From Euprymna scolopes (lineage: Eukaryota; Mollusca; Cephalopoda; Sepiida; Sepiolidae): DNA of 22,415 nt. A model generated the notes under the pieces. That model had not been told where the DNA came from. It saw nothing but the letters and a program-made list of their open reading frames with translations, and did not search any database. Position 1 is the first letter of the stretch. The number at the start of each line of letters is the position of its first letter. This document shows positions 9,624 to 19,010 of this stretch, one piece after another. Location of the stretch: assembly GCA_024364805.1 (NCBI GenBank), contig CM044493.1, forward strand, positions 49,535,910 to 49,558,324, read 5' to 3'. Made by a program: the position numbers and the translations under genes.

Positions 9624-10810
9624 TGAAACAATTTAAAGCATTTTATAATGTGATTGTTTACATCCTCGGGAATCATTATTCGGTATGAATATTTCATTGC
9701 GTTTGTTTCATCCTCACTTACTGTATATATCATGTTAACAGTTAAGCGGTATACATCAGCACCATCACAAAATGATTGAATATTGCAGTGCATCGTACCT
9801 TCAATGATTTTCATCAATTTTAATCAATCTATTATTTCCGATATAAGGAACATGTTGAAATAAATATCTGACTATAACAATTGTCACTTAATCTAAGTTT
9901 GAGCATTGAATATTCGAACGTGTCCCCAGCACGTGGTTTGTCAGCATAAATAAAAATTATGTGCGTATCTGATGGCTTTTTTAAATTGATGTTTTGAATA
10001 CGTGCACTAAACGGTTTGTTTTTTATGAAATAGTACTTTCAATTGAAAAACAAGAGCTTTTTTAATATGGGTCGAACGTTCATAGCGTGAATTCAGTTCA
10101 TCATTGCTCAACTGATGACATACATTTCTAGGAATTCATGTTTACCATGAGGGAATGGAACCAGAGATTCGACTTCTTGCTAATTGTTTTCTTTTCACAA
10201 TAAATGTTGGCATAAATTGAATTGCAACAATTTCTTCAGCGAATATCATTTTGAAGTAGCATTTATATTTACTTATGTTAGATGGAAAATGCCATGATTC
10301 AGTTATATGCACTACAACCAATGCTTTTAATGGCTTTGGTGGCTAATCAAGTTTATGTCGTTTAATTTTTATGGCACCACAGCATGTTCCCTTTTTTGCC
10401 TCCCGAAAACTAAGAGTATCATAAAAGTGACACACTTCAGTCATAGTACAAGTGAGAATATGGCGAACTGAACTATAAACTTCAGCTGGGTTGTATAAGA
10501 ATGCTAGGTTTTCCAAATCCTGTTATTGTCGAGTATGAAGTCGAGTTTGAAGCTGATCTTCTGTACTCGTCAACGTCTTTCAAAAACTGACAACCTTTCG
10601 CGTTCATTGTGCTGAGCACGAAGCAGATCTAAAAATGTAAAACCTGATTGTTGTGCTCAAGTCTGGCTGCACGTCAATATGCTGCTTTATTGTTACGCGT
10701 TTGTACCATCATTTATCTTATATGCTGTGCACTGATGGCCATTCTTCCTGAGTTCGATTGCTAATTACTAGTCACTCTGCTTTTGCTCTGCGAATACGCC
10801 GATCGTAGTT
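8830..10810 (-). pseudogene. Autonomous Helitron RepHel relic (N-terminal and Rep part)
   Basis: Helitrons are rolling-circle DNA transposons whose single large protein joins a Rep nicking domain to a Pif1-type helicase. On the minus strand, family-typical blocks appear in order. YNPAEVYSS, then MTEVCHFYDTLSF and KKGTCCG (a degraded zinc-finger-like region), lie near 10390-10500. FMPTFIVKRK lies near 10185-10215. CDGADVYRLTVNM, ETNAMKYSYRIMIPED and NHIIKCFKLFQ lie in 9630-9770. EYVHLRDAVVN-like residues lie near 9490-9525. QKKGLQHSH (9182-9208) sits at the place of the HUH metal-binding motif. IVIQDMMHSPCG, NSKSSCM, and EMRNGDVEVNNRWAV (8865-9090) close the Rep region. Similarity ends just before the block that usually reads HINVE, so the catalytic tyrosine region and helicase are absent. 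Many stops and frame changes make it a relic. A (TA)n tract at 9568-9621 has grown inside the coding region. Confidence 0.88.
9568..9621. repeat. (TA)n microsatellite inside Helitron relic
   Basis: Twenty-seven TA-type units with one TC change near 9575. On the minus strand it follows the codons for KCFKLFQ directly. Confidence 0.95.
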
Positions 10811-11117
10811 TGACTTTCTATGTGGCATTTAAAATGAGATAAATACAAAAATTGGGATTTCCTTCGTGATATTACAAAACACAACGTGGAAAACCTCTGG
10901 GAAATGTTTTAATATAAGCATGTGTGTGAGTACAAGTATTTAATGAAACTACAAGTAAGTCACAGATCTTACTTGGTTAAAAAAGGGGGTAGGTAAGGGG
11001 AATAGGAGGTAAAAGAAAAATAATAAAAAGATTTCACATGAATGGATAGTCCGGTGAAGAGTAAAAAATCCTAACTTTCGCTAACTTTCGCGCTTTTTGT
11101 CTGGGTCAGTTTGACCT
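10811..11117. other. Unassigned; polypurine G-rich patch
   Basis: A roughly 50-base run that is almost all purine, with several GG to GGGGG runs, lies at 10981-11031. A tandem of the 10-base unit CTAACTTTCG lies near 11071-11091, shortly before the gap. No gene. Confidence 0.6.
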
Positions 11118-11694
11118 NNNNNNNNNNNNNNNNNNNNNNNNNNNNNNNNNNNNNNNNNNNNNNNNNNNNNNNNNNNNNNNNNNNNNNNNNNNNNNNNNNN
11201 NNNNNNNNNNNNNNNNNNNNNNNNNNNNNNNNNNNNNNNNNNNNNNNNNNNNNNNNNNNNNNNNNNNNNNNNNNNNNNNNNNNNNNNNNNNNNNNNNNNN
11301 NNNNNNNNNNNNNNNNNNNNNNNNNNNNNNNNNNNNNNNNNNNNNNNNNNNNNNNNNNNNNNNNNNNNNNNNNNNNNNNNNNNNNNNNNNNNNNNNNNNN
11401 NNNNNNNNNNNNNNNNNNNNNNNNNNNNNNNNNNNNNNNNNNNNNNNNNNNNNNNNNNNNNNNNNNNNNNNNNNNNNNNNNNNNNNNNNNNNNNNNNNNN
11501 NNNNNNNNNNNNNNNNNNNNNNNNNNNNNNNNNNNNNNNNNNNNNNNNNNNNNNNNNNNNNNNNNNNNNNNNNNNNNNNNNNNNNNNNNNNNNNNNNNNN
11601 NNNNNNNNNNNNNNNNNNNNNNNNNNNNNNNNNNNNNNNNNNNNNNNNNNNNNNNNNNNNNNNNNNNNNNNNNNNNNNNNNNNNNNNNNNNNNN
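11118..11694. other. Assembly gap (577 N)
   Basis: Unknown bases. Any reading frame that crosses it is meaningless. Confidence 1.

Positions 11695-11722
<28 letters not shown>
11695..11722. repeat. (TA)14 microsatellite at gap edge
   Basis: Pure TA units start at the first known base after the gap, so the gap probably reflects a longer TA tract that was not resolved. Confidence 0.95.
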
Positions 11723-11725
<3 letters not shown>

Positions 11726-12109
11726 CGATGATAAAGCCATCATTCCTTTTTTCTGTTCCTTGGTTTTCTGTGATCGATTCTTCCCGTCACTGGTTGATTC
11801 TGTAAAAGGAACATCCGATGTAAATATAACGACGATTTTATGGCATGGATTACTTTATTCGTTTACTAGTAAACAGGGGGGGGCATCGCATTCTCTACTC
11901 ACTTCTGTTTTTGTGTTTCCTTTTTCTTCGATGCATTCTCACGTCTAACCCTCACACGTCTGCTTCGCGCAAAATCAAAAGCCAGAAACAACACATCTAT
12001 TTCGCCACAAATCGGAAGGCAGATTGAACGCGCATGCGAGTTAATTAACATCTTTCTCTCTGTCTTACATGCTCTTTCTCTCTTTCTTTCGTTCAACGTT
12101 TTCTTTCAC
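11723..12109. other. Unassigned, somewhat pyrimidine-rich DNA
   Basis: Three overlapping frames of 60-65 codons on both strands show no recognisable protein and reflect CTTT-rich composition (12046-12090). A nine-base G run is at about 11875-11883. Confidence 0.5.
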
Positions 12110-12311
12110 AAAAGTATCTAATTGAATAAAACTTCAGGTTACACCATCGACTCTAGCTCTAGCTAATTACATATGCCAACCTTAACCTGTTTAACTCTTT
12201 TTGTACGAACCTACCTGCCAGCAAAATCATGATTTCAAACATGCTGGCGTAACTTGGAAAAGATTATACATAAATGTGTCTTTAAGTAAAAATATATAAA
12301 AGTATCTAATT
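12110..12311. repeat. 174-bp insert between 14-bp direct repeats
   Basis: AAAAGTATCTAATT occurs at 12110-12123 and exactly again at 12298-12311. A perfect 14-base pair bracketing 174 bases is what target-primed retrotransposition leaves. The insert has no tRNA-like boxes. Its right end is A-rich (AAGTAAAAATATAT), fitting a plus-strand retro-insert, though the family is unknown. Confidence 0.55.
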
Positions 12312-12317
12312 AATCAT

Positions 12318-12648
12318 GCTTTCGAAGTTGGCGCAGTGGATGGAGACGTTGAATCTCTACGGTTCCAGGCGAGAATTGTCTGAAGATAGCGGTTTCAATC
12401 CTACCCAAAGCCGGCAAGAGGCTTACTTGGTCAAAACATGGTAAGATGACAACAACTACGGAAGGCAGTAATCGCAGGAGATTCAGAGTTCCTATCCCGT
12501 CGCGGTTACCATCTGACGAAGGCCAGAGGAATAGTCAGCCGAAACGTCGTGAAACAACTAAGAAAATATGAGGATAATAGTCCGTAATAAATAAAATTAA
12601 TAAACAATACTCATCTCAATAATGAATTCCGATTAAAATAATATATAG
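12318..12648 (+). repeat. tRNA-derived SINE with long conserved tail
   Basis: The most complete SINE copy in the window. Box A (TGGCGCAGTGGA, 12329-12340) and box B (GGTTTCAATCC, 12391-12401) form the polymerase III promoter. A body follows, then a tail with CTGACGA (12513-12519) and GAAACGTC (12541-12548). It ends AATGAATTCCGATTAAAAT plus a short TA run. The same tail occurs at 3601-3860 and the same head at 3935-4126. It lies directly between the 14-bp repeat at 12298-12311 and the Penelope-like fossil. The family is probably one of the octopus tRNA-related SINEs, but I cannot name the subfamily from memory with certainty. Confidence 0.9.
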
Positions 12649-13000
12649 TCCTATGTTGTCGTCCATTTGCAAAGATGTTCTCCCCCGCCATAATAATTCT
12701 ATTATTTATTTATTCAAATGTAGTTGCAGCGCGCACTATGTTGGACGGAGATTGCAAATATTGGATTTTCGCTATAAACAACACGTATTACATCCAAGAT
12801 TCGTTATGCAAATATTTCACTTTCGAATGTTCTGAGTAGTACATATGGTTCTGCGATTTGCGAGCGTCTCATAAATAACCGTGCGAGTGCCACGAATTTC
12901 AGTGCTGACATGTTTACGATCTTGAGCAGGTCGAAATCGCCCTTTCATCTTTTATTAAGTCTTTAGGGGTTTAAACTTTGCAAGCAAAAAAGAGCTCTTC
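12649..13000 (+). mobile_element. Penelope-like retroelement fossil, GIY-YIG end
   Basis: Remains of the C-terminal end of a Penelope-like element, which carries a reverse transcriptase followed by a GIY-YIG endonuclease. Visible parts are the endonuclease core NSIIYLFKCSCSAHYVGR with the downstream KQHV (about 12690-12785), then ICERLINNRACATNFS and DMFTILSRSKSPFHL (about 12855-12955), both typical of the family. The reverse transcriptase is not present upstream; the SINE at 12318-12648 stands there instead. The copy is a fragment, broken, with several breaks, and looks old. Confidence 0.85.
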
Positions 13001-13208
13001 GAACATAATTTGATTTCTATGTGATTTTTTCCCGTTTATTCATTTTATTTGTTTATTTTTTTAATATAATATTTTCTCTTTCCCATCATAGTTATGAACT
13101 TTTTTGTAATCGCAATTTTCCTCGATTTAGCTCTGCTGAGCGAGAAACGAAACCTAGTTAGCAAGCTTTTTTAATTTAAAAATTTTTCCTCATCATTATA
13201 TTAATTGA
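13001..13208. other. Possible 3' flank of the Penelope-like fossil
   Basis: AT-rich, with no gene. It may include the non-coding end of the fossil, but no boundary can be placed. Confidence 0.35.
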
Positions 13209-13229
13209 TCTCTCTCTCTGTCTCTCTCA

Positions 13230-13312
<83 letters not shown>
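13209..13312. repeat. (CT)n - (TA)15 microsatellite
   Basis: CT units with a few GTCT interruptions (13209-13282) switch cleanly to TA units (13283-13312). Confidence 0.95.
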
Positions 13313-13315
<3 letters not shown>

Positions 13316-13416
13316 CTACTTCATTTAATCACATGAATTAATATACGAAATTATTTTTTTATGCGTAAACTTTAAGTATTTACTTCAACAGTGTTCAATA
13401 CATAAGTAGAGCTAGG

Positions 13417-13495
13417 TAGTAAGTTATAAAAATATATATGGCAATTAAGTTACACTGTGTAGCTTAATTTGCATATATATTTTTATAACTTACTA
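13417..13495. repeat. 79-bp near-perfect palindrome
   Basis: I paired it base by base around the centre at 13456: 36 of 39 pairs match, with mismatches only at 13450/13462, 13442/13470 and 13441/13471. The arms begin TAGTAAGTTATAAAAATATA and the centre reads TACACTGTGTA. There is essentially no loop. It ends six bases before the Helitron-like terminus at 13502. Confidence 0.92.
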
Positions 13496-13501
13496 TATAT
13501 A

Positions 13502-14469
13502 CTAGCATTTCAGACTGGCGTTTCCCGGGTTTTTGGAGGTGTGTGTTGAGCAAAAAAAAAAAAGAGTGGTAGTAGAAAGGCAGGCTCGAACCCGTACCGC
13601 GAAGGATGAAAAGAACAGAAAAACACATTGCATCTTTGCTGTAACGACCACCGGCAAACCGGAGTGACATAGGTTTTAATTAAGGTTAGACAATCGAAAA
13701 TAGGGGATGACGTTCGAAAATATCGGGAAAAAGCGGCCCCTCCCTGTAGAAAAGTGCCAAGTGTAGGATGAGGATATTAATGTTTTTAGCCAATTTTCCG
13801 GTATTTATCGTCTGAAGGGTCGGGCTTAAAAACGATACTGATCTTGTGAAAATATGTCGAAAGTTTTTGGAAGACATGCAAACGTATATACATACATGCA
13901 TTTATATATTGGTAGTTCAAATTTTTGACCCAAACCGATTAAAAAGCTTGTCCTATCACTGAATGCCCTACATGTAAAAGTTCAAATGCTTGGACCAGAA
14001 ATTGTCTGAGTAATTTCGTAGAGACTGCAGAGGTCTTTTTTTAAAATTTGACCCCTATTATGACTCCTTAAGATTTATTATTTTGGGCTCAAATCCAGTT
14101 ATTAAGTTAGATACATGTCCAAGGAACCTATATCTAAAATCCAAGTATGTATACGAAAAATTGTAGGAGGGGTTTGGTACAGTTCCAAAGGGTCAAATCG
14201 TGTAATTTTGACTACTTAACAGGCAAATTTCTGTCCGAAAACGGATAACGAAAATTTTCCCAATTCTCAATATCCTGTATATCACATTTCGACTCTGTAG
14301 ACTTAAAATTGACAGGTGATTCGCCAGGTGCGCTAAAGCGAATTATTAAGAATGTGAACGGTGATACAAGCGATGTTAAACACTTAAATTGAAATACGTA
14401 GAAGTAAATAGAACGCAGAGATTTTTAAATAAAATAAACAAATATTTGTTTAAAATTAAAAAGTTTTGA
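13502..14469 (-). mobile_element. Candidate complete non-autonomous Helitron
   Basis: On the minus strand the right-hand end starts TCAAAACTTTTTAATTTT and the left-hand end finishes CCCGGGAAACGCCAGTC then TGAAATGCTAG. The flanks are A (5') and T (3'), as expected for Helitrons, which insert between A and T, begin TC and end CTAG after a GC-rich short hairpin. The 968-base body has no useful open frame and contains an A12 run and a GC-richer part near 13560-13680. The plus-strand signature CTAG...GGCGTTTCCCGGG recurs in related form at 14486 and (opposite strand) at 16474. The 3' end is well supported; the 5' TC end is inferred from position and flanks. Confidence 0.6.
13583..13593 (-). promoter_or_regulatory. 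Box-B-like polymerase III motif
   Basis: On the minus strand GGGTTCGAGCC fits the box B consensus. A box A at the right distance is not clear, so this may be the relic of a tRNA-derived SINE inside the Helitron or chance. Confidence 0.3.
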
Positions 14470-14485
14470 TATATATATTTATATT

Positions 14486-14512
14486 CTAGCAGGTTTCCTG
14501 GCGTTGCCCGAT
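14486..14512 (-). repeat. Helitron-like 3' terminus
   Basis: On the minus strand CGGGCAACGCCAGGAAACC is followed by TG and CTAG. The GGGCAACGCC block matches the ends at 13502 and 16474. Here CAGG-AAA-CCTG forms a small stem right before CTAG. The body of this element would extend rightwards, but its 5' end was not found. Confidence 0.6.
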
Positions 14513-14759
14513 GTTAAAATACGCTTTTATTCGGTACCATGTGAGCTAAGCCAATACATATATATATCTTTGCGCATACATTAAAATAACACGTTTTATT
14601 GATATACCTCTATAATGTTCAATTTCTTTAAAATTTGATCTCTGGCAGCTATTTTCACGGAGTAAAAACTAAATCATTTTTTTCCACAACTCAAATCTAC
14701 TATATATCAACTTTCAATTGTGTAAAACAACTATTGACAGTATAGTAATAGTGAAACCG

Positions 14760-14761
<2 letters not shown>
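14513..14761. other. Probable body of the Helitron-like element ending at 14486
   Basis: AT-rich, with no open frame and no recognised protein. Confidence 0.35.
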
Positions 14762-14813
<52 letters not shown>

Positions 14814-15021
14814 CATATATATCACTCTCTCTCTCTTTCTATATATATAGTACATTCTCTCTCTTTCTTTCTATCTTTATATACATATATATACATATAT
14901 TCACGTGTCTATATATTAATATATATATATCTTAATATATATATAAATGTGTGTGTATATGTATGTATATATATGCATATAAAGATGGAAAGAAAGATAT
15001 ATATATATATATATATATATA
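14762..15021. repeat. Compound TA/CT/CTTT/GT microsatellite with inverted arms
   Basis: Alternating TA, CT and TTTC blocks. Arms 14863-14891 and 14968-14996 are inverted copies matching at 27 of 29 bases (CTTTCTTTCTATCTTTATAT against its complement). Confidence 0.9.
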
Positions 15022-15374
15022 GTCATTTACATACAGTATTGTTTCACTGTTTCACAGCTAATCAGTGCGGCTTAACAGGCAACTGCCTGAAGCCAAGATC
15101 GAAACCCGACCGCCCAAATGACAGTCAAGCCTTCTCACCATTGCCCTATACAGCTGCTGCTGTATGGGTGGTGAGTTAACGCTGTGAAATCGTCCAAATG
15201 CCCCCGCTTGATTTGTTTACACAAAGAGTGTCGCTATTTTTATTTTTTTTACACAGTGGTCACCACTTATCAAGGCCCGGAAGCCACTCAGGGATAAGGG
15301 TTATTGCAAGTACGTACATTACGTTAGTGTGGAGATTTGATGAAGTGTTTACTTAAGGGGGCGGTTCATGAGGA
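15022..15374 (-). other. Probable 3' untranslated part of the LINE
   Basis: Lies downstream (minus strand) of the LINE reading-frame end and is GC-richer than its surroundings, for example AAACCCGACCGCCCAAATG and AAGGCCCGGAAGCCACTC. A CAGCTGCTGCTG block is at about 15150. Assigned by position only. Confidence 0.4.
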
Positions 15375-15745
15375 ATTAATTAACGTTGGACTTGAATACA
15401 TCCAAGTTGTAGTCAGGTGGGAAGCAGACAGACGGAACAGAGTTCCACAGGCGTGCAGTTCTAAGAAAGAAGCTTTGTTCATGGAATCCACGTTTTGATT
15501 AAGGCACAGATAAAGAGTGGGGGAAATTTTTCACAGTGGATTCGGCTAGACGGGTGTTTTTCGCGAAAGATTGACGAGGGGAGGACCAGAGATTGGAGTT
15601 CAGACGAGCACCTGACATGGATAAAACAAGGATAGGCTCACAACGTCTCTTCTGTGGGAGAGAGGTTGCAGGGTAGAGAAAATGACACCCCCCACTAAGC
15701 CACGAAGTCTATTTTGTACTCTGTCAAGGCATATTTATTTACGCT
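15375..15745 (-). pseudogene. LINE (non-LTR retrotransposon) C-terminal ORF2 relic
   Basis: End of the reverse-transcriptase polyprotein of a non-LTR element, read on the minus strand. [14 protein letters not shown] and [13 protein letters not shown] (about 15630-15745) are followed by a diverged middle with NTRLA, then SFFLRTARLWNSVP and CFPPDYNLDVFKSNVN with a stop at about 15375. The pattern HRR-VASL-LF then RT-LWN-LP then FK--VN is typical of the extreme C-terminus of many metazoan LINEs, after the reverse transcriptase. At least two frame changes separate the first and last blocks. The reverse transcriptase core would lie to the right but is not found, because a 99-base TA tract and different sequence follow from 15799. 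This is a 5'-truncated, dead copy. The clade cannot be set from this piece. Confidence 0.82.
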
Positions 15746-15796
15746 TATGGCAGTTTGTATATCACTTCCCAATATGCTCAACAAAAGATAGAGAGC

Positions 15797-16450
<654 letters not shown>

Positions 16451-16474
16451 CGGGCAACGCTGGGTACATACTAG
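16451..16474 (+). repeat. Helitron-like 3' terminus
   Basis: CGGGCAACGCTGGGTACATA followed by CTAG and a T flank. Same family of ends as 13502 and 14486, on the opposite strand. Confidence 0.65.
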
Positions 16475-16515
16475 TTCATTTATAAAGTGATCCGTTTTTA
16501 ATATTCTGATACCTG

Positions 16516-16636
16516 ATTGGTTCGTTCTAATCATCCTTGGCTATAAATATAATCGCACAATAATATGTACTAAGTGTTTATTATTACTTATTAATTCATG
16601 TAATCTGGGGCAGTTCTTGTTTTAAAATACAATAAA
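16516..16636 (+). promoter_or_regulatory. CCAAT/TATA-like promoter with nearby AATAAA
   Basis: ATTGG (16516-16520), CTATAAATAT (16541-16550) and AATAAA (16631-16636) lie within 120 bases. Such tight spacing of a promoter and a poly(A) signal is seen in solo long terminal repeats, but in AT-rich DNA it may be chance. No terminal boundaries or target duplication were found. Confidence 0.2.
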
Positions 16637-16666
16637 CACTATTCTCATAGAAATGTCTAAAAACTC

Positions 16667-16696
16667 ATGTGTTATTGTTTTATGTGTTATTGTTTT
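16667..16696. repeat. 15-bp tandem duplication
   Basis: ATGTGTTATTGTTTT twice in a row without change. Confidence 0.9.
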
Positions 16697-16855
16697 ATTT
16701 TTGTGCTACTTATACAAACTTTTATTAAAACGAAATTGTTGATTCAATATATTTCTAATTCCTAGGACCTTCTACGTAGCTTGCTAGTTAATGTATAACA
16801 TTTGTACGCATGCTACTTTTTATTGTGTATGAATATATGTGGCAAGTGTTGACTA

Positions 16856-17284
16856 CTAAATTTGAATGGTGCTAAATGTCTGTAGGCTAGAAAGAAGGCA
16901 TAAAATAACATAAGTGATATTCGTAAAATTGTGATCGGTAAGGTCGCAAAGAGCAGGAATAGATGTGCCCAAGCCTCTTGGGTGGGTGTGGCCGTTCCAT
17001 TTAGCTGGCAGTGATGACCCTGTGTGACTATTGATTAACGCTTCGCTTCTTTGAAGAACGGAAGCGTGCAAAGTTGTAGTCAGCAAATCCTTCATCGCCT
17101 TGCAAAGGGAGCCAAAACATTCGGAAATCTCTTCCATCAGTTTGGTGTGACTTGAATCGGAACACACACATATACATGCAAGCACAGCGGAACATATGCA
17201 AGACAATCTTAGATACACAAACCGGCACGTATCGGCACGTACTCCTACAGAGACATACGCAATATCACATAGACGTACAAGCAA
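16856..17284 (-). CDS. Open frame of 142 codons, unknown, doubtful
   Basis: The longest stop-free frame outside the assembly gap, in a patch (about 16940-17160) with more G and C than its surroundings. I do not recognise the protein. The first 45 residues are rich in valine, cysteine and arginine and come from CA-rich simple sequence, so they are unlikely to be real coding. The middle is more protein-like: TKLMEEISECFGSLCKAMKD, then LQRSEALINSHTGSSLPAKW, then NGHTHPRGLGTSIPALCDL, with no membrane segment. A second frame on the same strand (17028-17228, with SHQTDGRDFRMFWLPLQGDE) is also open over the same patch, so either frame, or neither, may be genuine. It could be part of an unrecognised transposon or a host exon. 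There is no start context, splice evidence or neighbour to support a gene. Confidence 0.25.
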   Translation of the reverse strand: MLVRLCDIAYVSVGVRADTCRFVYLRLSCICSAVLACICVCSDSSHTKLMEEISECFGSLCKAMKDLLTTTLHASVLQRSEALINSHTGSSLPAKWNGHTHPRGLGTSIPALCDLTDHNFTNITYVILCLLSSLQTFSTIQI

Positions 17285-18570
17285 TTACAGGAGAAACAAA
17301 TGTTATGAGATTGCTATAGGACACGATAATCGACTAAGCGAATATATATCTAATCGACTTAAGCGATATATTTTATATATATAAAGTAAACTAACGTTTT
17401 CTTAGCCATGGCTTTCCTTCGAAAAAGTACATATGTAAATCTTCTTCAGCATCGTTGAAGGCTATTACTGGATACCTTTTATTCTGAAATCCCGCGAGTA
17501 ATATAGTCCTCTTTCAATACTTTTACTTCTAACTTGGCTCAATATATTTTGCTAAATTACTACGTAAATTCGTAGGAACATTGATTACCATGCTAATAAC
17601 TACTACAACGCCAATCACCATAAATAAAGTATATCATACCGTTGTTTTTAGCACGATAGTTATTAATTATTAGATACTTTTTATTAGCTCTTAACAACTC
17701 TTTATCTGCAACACAAACGCCGGACGATCTGTGAAACTTTATTTTCGTTTTGGATGCCGTTTATATTGCCTATCAAAATACTTTCATTTACATTCCAGAT
17801 TGACGGCAGTAATAATAAGCACCTCATTAGACTATATGTTGATCTTTAATAGTCGATGCAATAATTGGGCTTTCTATTTTGCGTTCACTGTTAATATGTT
17901 TCATATTACAGTTTCGAGATCATACGATTTAAATAGAAGCAACAACCTGCAGATATTATTGTGTCCCGCCGAATAAATTAGATTAATCTCTGAACTTCGT
18001 TTTTCTCTTATAGTGCCGATGTTTATAAGTTTACAATAACCTAGTAAAAATAAAAACACCGTATATTTTTACAAAATCAGATATTCTTCATTCCAGGATT
18101 TAAAAAAAAAACTAATTACATTTCCAATTAATAGTATATTCCTTTTTTACCATTGTATCTTTAATCTATCGAACATTAATACACATATTTAATTTATTAT
18201 TTTTTATCATATTCTAACAAACATTTTCGCGAAAATATCATGTCGTAATAACTGACTCAAAGCCGATGTAGGTTACATTAAACCACACATCCCAACATAT
18301 ATTTTTATACCGTGCTATTTTTGTTTTGTTTTTTGTTCGGGGCAACGTTTAGTAACATGACATTATGTGTGTAAAATAGAATGATAACGTTTGAATGTAT
18401 CAGGGATGTTAATTTGACAGAGTAGAATAAAAAAAACAAGTCAAGATGTTTAGTATTAATAAGTTGATAGATAAACAGTAAACATGACAGACATCATGCG
18501 ATAGTCATGATTATATACGTGCTGATTACGCTATTCGAATGGGCGTTGCTTTTTGTACACGTGGAGTTTA
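17285..18570. other. Unassigned AT-rich DNA
   Basis: No recognised gene. A minus-strand segment near 17340-17470 (CTGAAGAAG, then GAAGGAAAGCCATGGC) has the look of a repeat tail, but without a second copy in the window it cannot be assigned. Confidence 0.5.
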
Positions 18571-19010
18571 TTCAGTTGGGAGTTAGAGTTTGAGAGAGGC
18601 AGTCGAAAAGGGATGAGTTTGCGACGGGACGATGATAGCTTTGAAAACCAGAGGAAGCTTTAGAGGCAATGTAAGTAAAATGTAGATAGTAAGACAGCGT
18701 ACAAATGTTCAATGTGGAAACATTTGGAATAAAGTTGCTGAAAATAAAACCGAGACTTCTGATTTCATCAGGACTAGTTTTCTTACCGATTTTACCAAAC
18801 CAGACTAAGATCGTACGCTTTCGTACGAGACTAAGAACGTGCGTTTTCCCTATTGGCCTATGTAAAACCTCACAGAACTGTTTCCATCCTTGTATTATCT
18901 GTGTTGTTATATGTTCTGTCATAAATGTTATATACACTCAACTACAGACGATCACAATACACCAAACACGAGAAAATACGTTACATATACACACGGTTAA
19001 CATGTATTAG
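18571..19010. other. Unassigned; overlapping frames on both strands
   Basis: A 121-codon minus frame and a 101-codon plus frame overlap across 18705-18937. Neither gives a recognisable protein. A short direct repeat AGACTAAGA with CGTACG palindromes lies near 18803-18842. Confidence 0.45.

Noticed and set aside
11081-11743. Frames of 206-220 codons
   Set aside because: They cross the assembly gap of unknown bases.
12329-12401. tRNA gene
   Set aside because: The same SINE head as at 3957, followed by a SINE body and tail.
13132-13165. Hammerhead-like motif (CTGCTGAGCGAG...GAAACGAAACC) after the Penelope-like fossil
   Set aside because: The first box is not CUGANGA and no stem can be drawn, so it is not supported.
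18572-19010. 121-codon minus and 101-codon plus frames
   Set aside because: They overlap on opposite strands, have no family motif and no coding bias I can see. Kept only as an unassigned region.
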